64,000 nucleotides of DNA from an uncultured Erysipelotrichaceae bacterium (lineage in GTDB: Bacteria; Bacillota_I; Bacilli_A; Erysipelotrichales; Coprobacillaceae), in assembly GCA_947074115.1 (NCBI GenBank), contig CAMTOK010000003.1, forward strand, positions 1-64,000. Direction: 5' to 3'. The position numbers and the translations under genes are program-made. Below, one piece after another: positions 8,393 through 17,672 of the stretch (position 1 is its first letter; every line of letters starts with the position of its first letter). Below the pieces are notes generated by a model. It worked only from the letters and a program-made list of their open reading frames with translations. It made no database searches and had not been told where the DNA came from.

Positions 8393-10183
8393 ATGATTGA
8401 ACTAAAAAATGTAGAAAAGTATTACGGGTATCAAAAGGTATTGTCACATATCAATATGGATTTGGATAGAACGGGTATGATTGGTATTGTTGGTCCCTCG
8501 GGGTGTGGAAAATCAACACTACTATCGATTATTGGAGGTCTTGATGAACTTTACATAGGTCGTATCGAATGTAATGGAAAAAAGATGTCATCGACAAAAC
8601 TGAGAAAACACTCGAGCTTCTTATTTCAAGAACTCCATATTATCAATTGGTTATCGTTAAAAAAGAATATCCAACTCGCACAATTTTTTAAGAAAACATA
8701 CAAACCTCACCAAGAAGATCAACTTGATTTCCATAATAAAGCGTCAGTCTTGTCACGAGGACAAAAACAACGTTTAGCAGGGGTCCGCGCAAGGTTATCA
8801 GGTGGGCGGGTTTTGTTGTGTGATGAACCTACCGGTTCATTAGATCATGAGAATGCGAAAAGGATGATGGAAGCTTTATCATTAGAAGCCAAAAGACGTT
8901 TGGTCGTTGTTGTTTCTCATGATGAAAAATTACTAAGAACTTTTGCTCATAAAATCTATTCGATGAAAGATGGTGAAATCATAAAAGTCGAAGAGATAAA
9001 AGATGCCCAAGTGGTGACTCAAAAACGAAAAGAAATAAAACCAAAACCATTCTCTTGTTTAAGTTTAATTATATCATCATTGAGTTCTCATAAAAAACAA
9101 GTGATGAAAATGATTGTTTCTTTAATATTGTGTCTTATGTGTTTGCTGGTTACATTTCAAATGACAAATGAATTTGAAGGTCTTATTCAAAATTATATAC
9201 ATTCAATTATGCCGTCTTCGACAATTCGTTTTCGCCGTTTAGATCAAACGGCTTTTTTATTAGAAGACATTCATTTTAATCAGGAAGACACAAGGACTCG
9301 TCTCTCAGGATACAAATACCAGGTAGAGTGTGTGGGTTTATCAACAGATGATGAGAGTGACTCTATTGTTTATATCGGCGATGAGAGTTCTCCTTACCAA
9401 CACCTTATGATTCGTGAAGGTAGGTCACCTCAAAGTCCTTATGAGATCATGGTGTCTAAAGAGACGTATAAGCGGTTGTTTGGTAATGACTCATTTTATG
9501 AACGAAGTGTATTTGGACATTATGAAGTGAATCAAGAAAAACGTACAGTCTCTTATCAACTTGTTGGTATAGTTGAAAGTTCGTCATTACTCGATACGAT
9601 TTATCAGTACCCAAACAATTATATTGATATTCTCTCGTTAGATTCACATGTGGATTATGGGCTCATCTATTATCAAACTATTAACGACAATGTTTTGAAT
9701 CAACTCAGAATTGATAATCAACTCTATGAATTCGATATTGTTGGTGAATCAACGCAAATTCATTTTGAAAGTATTATGAAAAATATTAAAATCATTCTTT
9801 ATATTTTTAGTTCATTTTCTATTCTATCAGCGGCTCTATTAATGGGAGAATGTTCGTTCTTATCTGTCCTAACAAAAAAGAAAGATTATGCAATAATGAA
9901 CTGTTTTGGTGCTAGCCGTCTAAAAACCTGTTGTCTTCAATTATTTGAAAGTATTTTAATATATTCAACTGCCTTTATATTCTCTATTTTGTTTTATATA
10001 GGGTTTCAATTTTCATTCAACAGAATTATTAATGAGTTACTGGAATTAGAGAATTTCACTCTTTCCCTTCAGATGGAATTGGTACTTTGTCTATATGGTA
10101 TAGGAGCGTTTATAGTGATTATAACAGAGCTCCCGCCACTCATCTATGTCTTATCCCAAAACACATCATCAGCCTTAAAATAG
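8393..10183 (+). CDS. ABC transporter, fused ATPase-permease (MacB-like half), second of a pair
   Basis: A 596-residue fusion with the same layout as its neighbour: ATPase (1-205) with Walker A GPSGCGKST (34-42), Walker B RVLLCDEPTGSLD and switch VSHD; then helix LIVSL-like MKMIVSLILCLMCLLVTF, an outside domain, and three C-terminal helices. The ABC signature is LSRGQKQR, with Arg in place of the first Gly of SGGQ, and the helical segment between the Q-loop and signature is about ten residues shorter than in the first half. The start lies 1 bp after the preceding stop and its ribosome site GGGAGGAG is inside the upstream gene. The pair therefore probably has one regular and one altered ATP site. 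Confidence 0.85.
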   Translation: MIELKNVEKYYGYQKVLSHINMDLDRTGMIGIVGPSGCGKSTLLSIIGGLDELYIGRIECNGKKMSSTKLRKHSSFLFQELHIINWLSLKKNIQLAQFFKKTYKPHQEDQLDFHNKASVLSRGQKQRLAGVRARLSGGRVLLCDEPTGSLDHENAKRMMEALSLEAKRRLVVVVSHDEKLLRTFAHKIYSMKDGEIIKVEEIKDAQVVTQKRKEIKPKPFSCLSLIISSLSSHKKQVMKMIVSLILCLMCLLVTFQMTNEFEGLIQNYIHSIMPSSTIRFRRLDQTAFLLEDIHFNQEDTRTRLSGYKYQVECVGLSTDDESDSIVYIGDESSPYQHLMIREGRSPQSPYEIMVSKETYKRLFGNDSFYERSVFGHYEVNQEKRTVSYQLVGIVESSSLLDTIYQYPNNYIDILSLDSHVDYGLIYYQTINDNVLNQLRIDNQLYEFDIVGESTQIHFESIMKNIKIILYIFSSFSILSAALLMGECSFLSVLTKKKDYAIMNCFGASRLKTCCLQLFESILIYSTAFIFSILFYIGFQFSFNRIINELLELENFTLSLQMELVLCLYGIGAFIVIITELPPLIYVLSQNTSSALK

Positions 10184-10219
10184 GGACTGCCTATTATTGA
10201 CATGTTTATGAAATAAATA

Positions 10220-10247
10220 TTGAAATTTGTTGGATGTATGTTATAAT
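10220..10247 (+). promoter_or_regulatory. leuS promoter
   Basis: TTGAAA (10220-10225), 16 bp, then TATAAT (10242-10247) with a TGT extension just upstream. Confidence 0.75.
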
Positions 10248-10253
10248 AATCAA

Positions 10254-10475
10254 CATATATCATTCGATGATTAGGACTAGTAATTGAAACGTATCTTATA
10301 GAGACCTTGTGGTTGGTGGAAACAAGGAGATGGCGACAATGAACTCACCTATGAGAAGTTAAGATGAACAGAGTAGTCTTAACCGTGAAACTGCGTTAAG
10401 GTGAGAGTGCATGGAAACATGAACTAAGGTGGTACCGCGATCAAATCGTCCTTAGATAGGGCGATTTTTTTATTT
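10254..10475 (+). promoter_or_regulatory. T-box leader (leucine) with terminator
   Basis: The invariant T-box AAGGTGGTACCGCG lies at 10426-10439. A stem I region with an AGTA element and a GAACTCA specifier loop gives candidate specifier CTC (10344-10346), a leucine codon, which fits the downstream leuS. The terminator is AAATCGTCC (10443-10451) pairing with GGGCGATTT (10459-10467), then a T run. Uncharged tRNA-Leu should stabilise the antiterminator and switch leuS on. The leader accounts for most of the 310-bp gap after the ABC pair. Confidence 0.93.
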
Positions 10476-10493
10476 TTTAAGGAGGAATAAAGT

Positions 10494-12893
10494 ATGTCAT
10501 ATGATCACAAAACGATAGAAACGAAATGGCAAAATTATTGGGATGACAATAAAACATTTAAAACTGATGTTTGGGATTTCTCAAAGCCAAAATATTACGC
10601 ATTAGATATGTTCCCATATCCATCAGGGCAAGGATTGCACGTAGGGCATCCTGAAGGGTATACAGCAACAGATATCGTATCAAGAATGAAAAGAATGCAA
10701 GGATTCAATGTCTTACATCCAATGGGATTTGATGCATTTGGATTACCAGCTGAACAATATGCAATTCAAACAGGAAATCATCCTGAAGGGTTTACATTAG
10801 AAAATATAGAAACATTTACAAAACAATTGAAAATGTTAGGGTTCTCTTTTGATTGGGAAACATGTATTTCAACTTGTGATCCATCTTACTACAAATGGAC
10901 TCAATGGATCTTTAAACAATTATACTTAGATGGATTAGCAAGAAACGTAGATATTCCAGTAAACTGGTGTGAAGAATTAGGGACTGTTCTTGCGAATGAT
11001 GAAATTATTGATGGTAAAAGTGAACGTGGTGGATTCCCAGTTGTCAGAAAGAATATGAAACAATGGGTTATTGATATCCCTAAGTATGCTGACAAATTAC
11101 TAGAAGGTTTAGAAGAGGTAGATTGGCCAGAATCAACAAAAGAAATTCAACGTAATTGGATTGGAAAGTCAATTGGTGCTCATGTCACTTTTAAAGTGCA
11201 AGATTTCGATGATACTTTCACAGTCTTTACAACACGCTGTGATACATTATTTGGAGCAACATACTGTGTACTTGCTCCAGAACACGATTTGGTACAAAAA
11301 ATCACAACAGAAAATCAAAAAGAAGAAGTAAACAAATATATCCAAATCTGTTCAACAAAATCAGATATGGAACGTACTGAATTAAATAAAGACAAAACAG
11401 GAGTTTTCACAGGTGCGTACGCAATTAATCCAGTGAATAACAAACCGGTTCCTATTTGGATTTCAGATTATGTATTAGCTGGATATGGTACAGGTGCTAT
11501 TATGGCAGTTCCAGCTCATGATGAGAGAGATTATGAATTCGCAAAAAAATTCGATTTAGAAATCATTCCTGTCTTAGAAGGTGGAAATGTAGAAGAAGAA
11601 GCATGGACACAAGATGGTGTACATATTAATTCTGATTTCTTAGATGGAATGAACAAACAAGACGCTATTAATACAATGATTTCATGGTTAGAAGAACATA
11701 ATTGTGGAAGTCAAAAAGTTAACTATCGTTTACGTGAATGGATCTTTGCACGTCAAAGATATTGGGGAGAACCAATACCAGTTGTTAATTTTGAAGATGG
11801 GACTTCAGTCGCATTAAGTGATGAAGATTTACCATTAATCTTACCACCATTAGAAGATTATTCTCCATCAAAAAGTGGAGGATCACCATTAGATAAAGCA
11901 GAAGATTGGTTGAATGTTTCTATTAATGGTAAAAACGGAAAACGCGAAACAAGTACAATGCCTGGAAGTGCTGGAAGTTCTTGGTACTTTATGCGTTATA
12001 TTGATCCAACAAATGAAAATGAAATTGCAGATAGAAAACTTTTAGATCATTGGTTACCAGTTGATTTATATGTTGGTGGACCTGAACATGCAGTAGGACA
12101 TTTATTATATTCAAGAATGTGGACACGTTATTTATATGATAAAGGTGTTATTTCACAAAAAGAGCCTTTCCATAAACTTTATCATCAAGGGATGATTTTA
12201 GGAACGAATGGTGAAAAGATGTCTAAATCTAAAGGGAATGTCGTTAACCCTGATGATATCGTTCAATCATATGGAGCAGATACATTACGTGTCTATGAAA
12301 TGTTTATGGGACCATTAGAAGCAAGTAAACCATGGAATGAAAATGGTGTAGATGGTTCTAGAAAATGGTTAGACAGAGTTTATCGTTTGGTTATTGAATC
12401 AGATAAATTATCTGATGAGAACGATCATTCATTAGATTATGTTTACCATCAAACAGTTAAAAAAGTAACTGAAGATTATGAAACATTAGGTTTTAATACA
12501 GCTATTTCACAAATGATGATTTTTGTGAATGAAGCATATAAAGCAAATACTGTTTATCGTCCTTATGCTGAAAATTTAGTGAAAATGTTAAGTTGTATCG
12601 CTCCACATATTGGTGAAGAGATGTGGCATTTATTAGGACATGAAGATTCAATTGCTTATGCAGAATGGCCAACATACGATGAAGCTCAATTGGTATTAAA
12701 TACTGTTGAGATGGCTGTTCAAGTTAATGGTAAACTTCGTGCTAAGATAACAGTTAACAAAGATGAAGATGATGAAGTTGTAAAAGCTGAAGCATTGTCA
12801 CAAGAAAATGTTAAAACACATACTGATGGATTAAATATTGTCAAAGTTATTGTTGTTAAAAACAAAATTGTCAATATTGTTGTCAAACCATAA
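10494..12893 (+). CDS. leuS: leucyl-tRNA synthetase
   Basis: Charges tRNA-Leu. The 799-residue class I synthetase has the HIGH motif as HVGHPEGY (near residue 48), a CP1 editing insertion with [15 protein letters not shown] and the [12 protein letters not shown] segment, the catalytic-core [14 protein letters not shown] block, KMSKSKGN, and the C-terminal anticodon-binding region. Length matches Bacillota LeuS (about 800). GGAGGAATAAAGT precedes the ATG. Regulation is by the upstream T-box. A strong terminator follows 8 bp after the stop. Confidence 0.98.
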   Translation: MSYDHKTIETKWQNYWDDNKTFKTDVWDFSKPKYYALDMFPYPSGQGLHVGHPEGYTATDIVSRMKRMQGFNVLHPMGFDAFGLPAEQYAIQTGNHPEGFTLENIETFTKQLKMLGFSFDWETCISTCDPSYYKWTQWIFKQLYLDGLARNVDIPVNWCEELGTVLANDEIIDGKSERGGFPVVRKNMKQWVIDIPKYADKLLEGLEEVDWPESTKEIQRNWIGKSIGAHVTFKVQDFDDTFTVFTTRCDTLFGATYCVLAPEHDLVQKITTENQKEEVNKYIQICSTKSDMERTELNKDKTGVFTGAYAINPVNNKPVPIWISDYVLAGYGTGAIMAVPAHDERDYEFAKKFDLEIIPVLEGGNVEEEAWTQDGVHINSDFLDGMNKQDAINTMISWLEEHNCGSQKVNYRLREWIFARQRYWGEPIPVVNFEDGTSVALSDEDLPLILPPLEDYSPSKSGGSPLDKAEDWLNVSINGKNGKRETSTMPGSAGSSWYFMRYIDPTNENEIADRKLLDHWLPVDLYVGGPEHAVGHLLYSRMWTRYLYDKGVISQKEPFHKLYHQGMILGTNGEKMSKSKGNVVNPDDIVQSYGADTLRVYEMFMGPLEASKPWNENGVDGSRKWLDRVYRLVIESDKLSDENDHSLDYVYHQTVKKVTEDYETLGFNTAISQMMIFVNEAYKANTVYRPYAENLVKMLSCIAPHIGEEMWHLLGHEDSIAYAEWPTYDEAQLVLNTVEMAVQVNGKLRAKITVNKDEDDEVVKAEALSQENVKTHTDGLNIVKVIVVKNKIVNIVVKP

Positions 12894-12901
12894 TATTAAC
12901 T

Positions 12902-12931
12902 AACAGCAACAAATTATTGTTGCTGTTTTAT
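12902..12931 (+). terminator. intrinsic terminator of leuS
   Basis: AACAGCAACAA (12902-12912) and TTGTTGCTGTT (12917-12927) form an 11-bp stem with loop ATTA and a T-rich tail. Confidence 0.9.
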
Positions 12932-12937
12932 TATGCC

Positions 12938-12981
12938 GATATATTGACCAATTTGATGATTGGTATATATCTTTTCCTCTT
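12938..12981 (+). other. second dyad: tandem terminator or operator upstream of MATE gene
   Basis: GATATAT + ACCAAT (12938-12952) pairs with ATTGGT + ATATATC (12959-12971), with a 2-base TG bulge, and is followed by CTTTTCCTCTT. It may be a backup terminator for leuS or an extra binding site next to the MATE promoter. Confidence 0.45.
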
Positions 12982-13010
12982 GACTCTACAATAACTATAG
13001 AGTTTATGCT
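12980..13010 (+). promoter_or_regulatory. MerR-type promoter/operator of the MATE-merR operon
   Basis: TTGACT (12980-12985) and TATGCT (13005-13010) are separated by 19 bp, the overlong spacer typical of MerR-activated promoters. Inside the spacer is the dyad ACTCTA (12983-12988) and TAGAGT (12998-13003), 9 bp apart. The operon it drives encodes a MerR-family protein, so autoregulated drug- or ligand-induced expression is expected. Confidence 0.85.
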
Positions 13011-13029
13011 TCTTGATAGGAGGAATAAT

Positions 13030-14403
13030 ATGAAAAGAAAATTAATGACAGGAAGTGTGTTGAAAAATATTATTTATTTTGCATTGCCTTTCTTTTTATC
13101 ATACTTTTTACAAACTTTATATGGAATGGCGGATTTGTTTATAATCGGTCAATTTAATGGAATAGAGAGTACAACAGCAGTATCAATCGGGAGTCAGGTG
13201 ATGCACATGCTCACTGTAATGATTGTTGGTATTGCGATGGGTGCCACTATAACGATAGGGCGCGCTATAGGTGGAAATAAGAAAAAAGAAGCATCTCTAA
13301 CAATAGGTAACACGGTCACTTTATTTATTGTTATATCAATTCCGTTGATGATCGTGCTATTATGTGCTGTGAATCCGATAGTAAGAATGATGTCTACGCC
13401 CATAGAAGCTATCTTTGGAACTGTATCTTATTTAACAATATGCTTTATAGGTATACCGTTCATCACAGCTTACAATATTATTAGTTCTATATTAAGAGGG
13501 ATAGGGGACTCTAAGCGTCCTATGTATTTTATAGTTATAGCGTGTATAACAAATATAGTTTTAGATTATGTATTTATAGGTGTTATGGATTTAGGGGTTA
13601 TAGGTGCCGCTTTAGGAACAACATTATCTCAAACGTTGAGTGTCATTGTTTCATTATTTATTATTTTTAAACAGGATATAGGATTAAAAGTAACACTTTT
13701 GGATTTTAAACCAAATAAAAGAATAATGAGTTCTATATTAAAAATAGGTATACCTATATCTTTACAAGATGGATTTATCCAAATTTCATTCATAATCATA
13801 ACAATTATCGCAAATCAAAGAGGTCTAAATGATGCTGCAGCAGTAGGTATTGTTGAAAAAATTATAGGAATACTTTTCCTTGTTCCTTCATCTATGTTAT
13901 CTACAGTATCAGCTCTCGCAGCACAAAATATTGGTGCTAACCAATATAAACGTGCCACATTGACTTTAAAATACGGAACAATGATCTCAGTGGCTTGGGG
14001 AATTATAGCTGTTATTACCATGTTTATAGCTGCGCAGTCGTTTATAGGTTTGTTTACAGTTGATCAACATGTTATTATTTTAGGTAATCAATACATGAGA
14101 GGCTATGTGTGGGATTGTTTGTTTGCAGGAATACACTTTTGTTTCAGTGGTTATTTTTGTGCCTATGGTTTATCCCTTATCCCTTTTGGTCACAATGTAT
14201 TGTCCATTTTATGTATACGAATACCACTTGCATTTATAGCATCACAGATATTTACCAAATCGCTTTTTCCAATGGGACTGGCGTCATCTATAGGTTCATT
14301 ATTTTCTGTGAGCATTTGTATTTTTGTTTTTATTTGGCTTCAAAAGAAAGAAAAGGAAACTCAAAAAGATAATTTAGAAGGGATAGTGGAATATGAAGGA
14401 TAA
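13030..14403 (+). CDS. MATE family multidrug efflux transporter
   Basis: A 457-residue, roughly 12-helix membrane protein with the family start GSVLKNIIYFALPFFLSYFLQTLYGMADLFIIGQFNG and the internal repeat (SILKIGIPISLQDGFIQISFIIITIIANQRG). MATE proteins expel cationic drugs or metabolites using Na+ or H+ gradients. ATG 13030 follows AGGAGGAATA; an in-frame ATG at 13006 lies inside the -10 box and is rejected. The 3' end overlaps the merR-type gene by 11 bp. The MerR operator upstream suggests induction by a substrate of the pump. Confidence 0.92.
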   Translation: MKRKLMTGSVLKNIIYFALPFFLSYFLQTLYGMADLFIIGQFNGIESTTAVSIGSQVMHMLTVMIVGIAMGATITIGRAIGGNKKKEASLTIGNTVTLFIVISIPLMIVLLCAVNPIVRMMSTPIEAIFGTVSYLTICFIGIPFITAYNIISSILRGIGDSKRPMYFIVIACITNIVLDYVFIGVMDLGVIGAALGTTLSQTLSVIVSLFIIFKQDIGLKVTLLDFKPNKRIMSSILKIGIPISLQDGFIQISFIIITIIANQRGLNDAAAVGIVEKIIGILFLVPSSMLSTVSALAAQNIGANQYKRATLTLKYGTMISVAWGIIAVITMFIAAQSFIGLFTVDQHVIILGNQYMRGYVWDCLFAGIHFCFSGYFCAYGLSLIPFGHNVLSILCIRIPLAFIASQIFTKSLFPMGLASSIGSLFSVSICIFVFIWLQKKEKETQKDNLEGIVEYEG

Positions 14404-15220
14404 AGAATTGTTTCAAATTGGAGAAGTTGCTAAAATGTTTCATATGAGTGTTGGATCACTAAGGCACTATGAAAAAATTGGTCTATTAATGCCAGAATAT
14501 ATTGATAGTGAAACAGGATATCGTTATTACAGTACACGTCAATTTGAATGTTTAAATGCAATCCGTTATTTACGTGTTCTTGATATGCCATTAGATCTCA
14601 TAGGGGAATTTATAAACAATCGAGATATTGATACAATACAAAACATGTTAGAACAACAAAAAGAACTCGTTATAAAAAAACAACATGAATTACAAATTAT
14701 CGAGAATAAAATAGATAATCGATTAAAACAAATTAAAGATGCAATATACTCAGAGTTGAATGTAATCAAAATTATAGAAGTCAAATCAAAAAGAATTGCA
14801 ATAATAAAAAATAATATAGAACTTGGATCATATTTAGATTTAGAATCTTCTATGAGGAAATTGGATGAACAAAGTGACGCCATTGTATTTCTCGGTAAAG
14901 TTGGTGTAGGTATTTCAATGGAGTGCTTACAGAATAAACAATACACAAAGTATGACATGGTGTTTATTATTCTCGATGATGAAGATGTCTATAATGGTAC
15001 AACAGAGGAATGGCCTGAGGAGTATTGTGTTTCAATTCGTTTTTGTGGTGAACACAATGACGCGCCGACTTATTATGAAAAAATTATAGACTTCATAAAA
15101 AAGAATAATCTTAGCATTTCAGGATTCTCAAGAGAAATAACCATGATTGATTATGGAATGACAAATGACAAAAGTCAGTTTGTCACTGAAATCAGTGTCC
15201 CTATTAAAATAAATAAATAA
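14393..15220 (+). CDS. MerR family transcriptional regulator with effector domain (BltR/BmrR type)
   Basis: A 275-residue protein. Residues 1-75 form the winged helix: FQIGEVAKMFHMSVGSLRHYEKIGLL, followed by ETGYRYYS. A long coiled-coil helix (about 80-118) leads to a C-terminal GyrI-like effector domain. Such regulators bend a promoter with a 19-bp spacer to activate it on ligand binding; exactly such a promoter lies upstream of the overlapping MATE gene. It is translated from within the end of that gene, so the pump and its sensor are co-expressed. Confidence 0.92.
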   Translation: MKDKELFQIGEVAKMFHMSVGSLRHYEKIGLLMPEYIDSETGYRYYSTRQFECLNAIRYLRVLDMPLDLIGEFINNRDIDTIQNMLEQQKELVIKKQHELQIIENKIDNRLKQIKDAIYSELNVIKIIEVKSKRIAIIKNNIELGSYLDLESSMRKLDEQSDAIVFLGKVGVGISMECLQNKQYTKYDMVFIILDDEDVYNGTTEEWPEEYCVSIRFCGEHNDAPTYYEKIIDFIKKNNLSISGFSREITMIDYGMTNDKSQFVTEISVPIKINK

Positions 15221-15429
15221 AAAATATAGAGGACTTCCATGTTAATGCTTCAATATCTATTGTGAAAATGAAATATGATATGAATTTGTGATAGAATAAA
15301 AAAAGAAATTATTTTCTCAAAATATTATAAAAAGAATGTAATCTTATGAAAAAAATATATAAATATATTTCTTAATGTATGATATAGAAATCAAGTATTA
15401 TATACTGATATAAGATTAAGGAGGTATTT

Positions 15430-15891
15430 ATGAAAAAACGTATTTTAAATCCAGAGTTAGCAGCTATTGTTGCGACACTACGTCATGGTGAAATGATTTT
15501 TATTGCTGATGCGGGAAGTGGAACGTGCGCACATGCTCTCTATCCATTAGATGAATCAGTTAAATATATCGATTTGGGTGCTGTCATCGGTTCACCAAGT
15601 TTTAAAGATATAATAACAACTCTTGTGGAGTGTGGTGATTTTGAATCTGCGCTCATCACTGAAGATATGGTGGAACATAATCAAGATGATTATGGTGTGG
15701 TAACGTCATTGTTCGATGAAGAACATATCGATATCCTACATTATATTCCAGAATATTATCAAATGAGAGATCGTTGTGTCGCGGTTGTTCAAACTGGAGA
15801 TTATGGGATACACGCTCAAGCAATTTTAGTGGCTGGGTACTCGACGAATAAAATTCCTATGGAATGGTTAAAGGAAGGGATAAAAAAATGA
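15430..15891 (+). CDS. RbsD/FucU family protein (D-ribose pyranase-like)
   Basis: A 153-residue protein with the RbsD start ILNPELAAIVATLRHGEMIFIADAG, in which His18 sits at the place of the catalytic His20 of RbsD, and the C-terminal VVQTGDYGIHAQAILVAGY that matches VIRTGEFTPYANCILQAG of B. subtilis RbsD. RbsD/FucU enzymes interconvert anomers of ribose or fucose. There is no ribose kinase or transporter beside it, so the sugar is uncertain. A TATACT box at 15401-15406 and AGGAGGT precede the start. The stop overlaps the start of the acetyltransferase gene (ATGA). Confidence 0.8.
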   Translation: MKKRILNPELAAIVATLRHGEMIFIADAGSGTCAHALYPLDESVKYIDLGAVIGSPSFKDIITTLVECGDFESALITEDMVEHNQDDYGVVTSLFDEEHIDILHYIPEYYQMRDRCVAVVQTGDYGIHAQAILVAGYSTNKIPMEWLKEGIKK

Positions 15892-16439
15892 CAGAACTAG
15901 AAAAAATGAAACAGGGAGATTGGTATGATGCCAATAATAATCCGGAGATTGTCCAAGAAAGATATGCATGTTTTGATTTGTGTTTTGAACTTAATCAATT
16001 GAAACCATCAGACACGAAACGTTTAGAAGTTCTTAAAAAGTTATTTGGAGAATTACCTGAAGGGTTAGAATTGCTTAGTCCTTTTACTTGTGATTATGGT
16101 AAGAATGTTCATTTAGGTAAAAATGTTTTTATTAATATAAACAATTACTTTATGGATGGAAGTACAATTACGATAGGGGATAATGTCTTTATTGGACCAT
16201 CATGTGGATTTTACACGGCAACACACCCGCTTGACTATAAAGCGCGAAACGAAGGTTTAGAAAAAGCTTTACCAATCGTAGTTGGAGATAATTGTTGGTT
16301 TGGAGCAAATGTATCTGTTATGCCGGGTGTCACAATTGGTGAAGGTTGCGTTATTGGTGCAGGAGCAGTTGTAACACGCGATATGCCAGCGAATAGTGTG
16401 ATCGGTGGTGTTCCGGCACAGGTGATAAAGAGACTTTAG
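15888..16439 (+). CDS. sugar O-acetyltransferase (maltose/galactoside acetyltransferase family)
   Basis: A 183-residue left-handed beta-helix hexapeptide-repeat protein. The N-terminal cap MTELEKMKQGDWYDANNNPEI is that of maltose/galactoside acetyltransferases, and it has NNYFMDGSTITIGDNVFIGPSCGFYTATHPLD with the catalytic His of TATHP. It transfers acetyl from acetyl-CoA to a sugar hydroxyl. ATG 15888 overlaps the RbsD-like stop by 4 bp. The pairing suggests both act on the same or related sugars, possibly detoxifying non-metabolised ones; this is inference. Confidence 0.9.
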   Translation: MTELEKMKQGDWYDANNNPEIVQERYACFDLCFELNQLKPSDTKRLEVLKKLFGELPEGLELLSPFTCDYGKNVHLGKNVFININNYFMDGSTITIGDNVFIGPSCGFYTATHPLDYKARNEGLEKALPIVVGDNCWFGANVSVMPGVTIGEGCVIGAGAVVTRDMPANSVIGGVPAQVIKRL

Positions 16440-16529
16440 ATAAAATATTATCTTTCTAACAATGCCATTGGAATAAAAGATGATTATTTATTTTCAAGTG
16501 TATAAATCTGTGTTCTCTCTCTGACCTTG

Positions 16530-16601
16530 TCGTGATACACTGAAAGTACAGAGGGACCACTTTTCATATTAACTTTTCGTAACCTCCCTCTGTTATCACG
16601 A
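16530..16601 (+). promoter_or_regulatory. two-part dyad and promoter upstream of the PHP phosphatase
   Basis: An outer dyad TCGTGATA (16530-16537) / TATCACGA (16594-16601) and an inner dyad ACAGAGGGA (16548-16556) / TCCCTCTGT (16585-16593) are both perfect and directly continuous on the 3' side, with a 10-base bulge on the 5' side. The 5' outer arm overlaps a TGATACACT extended -10 (16533-16541). If this promoter is used, RNA would begin near 16548, i.e. at the first base of the inner stem. No T run follows the hairpin. Confidence 0.55.
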
Positions 16602-16631
16602 TAAAACTCATGACGGGTAAGGAGGAACACT

Positions 16632-17459
16632 ATGTATATCGATTACCATACACATACAAATTACAGCGATGATTCAGAATATTTGCTGGAGGATTGTATA
16701 AAGGACGCTATTGAAAAAGGCATAGAGGAAATTTGTATAACTGATCACGTTGATTATGGTATAAAAAAGGATTGGGAAGAAGGCGATATTGAATATCGCG
16801 ATGGTATGCCTCTTGCGAATGTTGATTATCCTTTGTACGTTCTAGAAATAGCGAAACTTCAAAAGAAATATAAGGAAAAAATAAATATAAAGACAGGGCT
16901 AGAGTTTGGTATACAAGTAGAAACAATACCTCAATTTCAAACTTTGTTTCAGAGATATAAATTGGATTTTGTCATATTGTCAATTCATCAAGTTGAAAAT
17001 AAAGAGTTTTGGACGCAGGACTTCCAAGCAGGAAGGACACAACAAGAATACAATGAACGATATTATCAAGAAATTCTCAATGTTATTAAAACCTATAAAG
17101 ACTATTCTGTTCTTGGTCATTTAGATCTAATAACAAGATATGATGAAAATGGACTTTATCCATTTGAACAGGTAAAACCTATAATTAAAGAAATCTTGAC
17201 ACAAGTTATACAAGATCAAAAAGGTATTGAAATCAATACTTCATCTCATCGATATGGGTTAAAAGACTTAACGCCTTCAAAAGATATATTAAGGCTCTAT
17301 AAAGAGTTAGGAGGAAAAATCATAACTTTAGGGAGCGATAGTCATAAAAAAGAGCATTTAGGAGCTTATATAGAAGAGACAAAACAGTTATTAAAAGAAA
17401 TAGGTTTTGAATATTATTGTACTTTTGATAAAATGATACCATCATTTCATCAACTATAA
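16632..17459 (+). CDS. PHP-domain phosphatase, histidinol-phosphatase (HisJ/HisK)-like
   Basis: A 275-residue metal-dependent PHP protein. It opens with DYHTHTNYSDDS (first metal ligands), then ITDHVDYG, TGLEFG, LSIHQVENKEF, LGHLDLITRY, EINTSSHRYG and TLGSDSHKKEHLG, covering the usual metal-binding set. The family includes histidinol-phosphate phosphatase, but no other his genes are in the window, so another phosphoester substrate is possible. The gene is monocistronic: a structured leader precedes it and a terminator follows. AAGGAGGAAC lies upstream of the ATG. Confidence 0.85.
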   Translation: MYIDYHTHTNYSDDSEYLLEDCIKDAIEKGIEEICITDHVDYGIKKDWEEGDIEYRDGMPLANVDYPLYVLEIAKLQKKYKEKINIKTGLEFGIQVETIPQFQTLFQRYKLDFVILSIHQVENKEFWTQDFQAGRTQQEYNERYYQEILNVIKTYKDYSVLGHLDLITRYDENGLYPFEQVKPIIKEILTQVIQDQKGIEINTSSHRYGLKDLTPSKDILRLYKELGGKIITLGSDSHKKEHLGAYIEETKQLLKEIGFEYYCTFDKMIPSFHQL

Positions 17460-17474
17460 AAAAATAGTGAGATA

Positions 17475-17502
17475 AAAACTATCCTTTGGGATAGTTTTCT
17501 TT
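17475..17502 (+). terminator. intrinsic terminator of PHP gene
   Basis: AAAACTATCC (17475-17484), loop TTTG, GGATAGTTTT (17489-17498), then CTTTA. Confidence 0.85.
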
Positions 17503-17588
17503 ATTTAATGCAAAAGAATGAAAATATTTTTTCATAAAAAAATAGAATTTAAAATTTTTATGAGAACTCTTTATCAATGATGTCTTAA

Positions 17589-17652
17589 TTGAATTCTATA
17601 AAAATAGAACATGATATACTTCTAGTAGGTCAAGTGAATACATGAGATTCAC
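17589..17652 (+). promoter_or_regulatory. promoter with two dyads upstream of the PTS IIB gene
   Basis: An extended -10 TGATATACT (17612-17620) lies behind a weak TTGAAT (17589-17594). Between them is the dyad TTCTAT (17594-17599) / ATAGAA (17604-17609), a candidate operator, possibly for the RpiR-type regulator encoded next. In the expected leader a second dyad GTGAAT (17634-17639) / ATTCAC (17647-17652) could form a small hairpin. Confidence 0.55.
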
Positions 17653-17672
17653 AAAGAATAAGGGGGAAGTTT

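Noticed and set aside
6610-10183. Frameshifted single ABC gene
   Set aside because: Both frames are complete ATPase-permease fusions with their own starts; they are a genuine pair.
13006-13029. Earlier ATG start for the MATE gene
   Set aside because: It lies inside the -10 box of the MerR-type promoter.
15340-15410. AT palindromes upstream of the RbsD-like gene
   Set aside because: Low-complexity A/T sequence with short arms; too likely by chance in this base composition. The 209-bp gap shows only a TATACT box.
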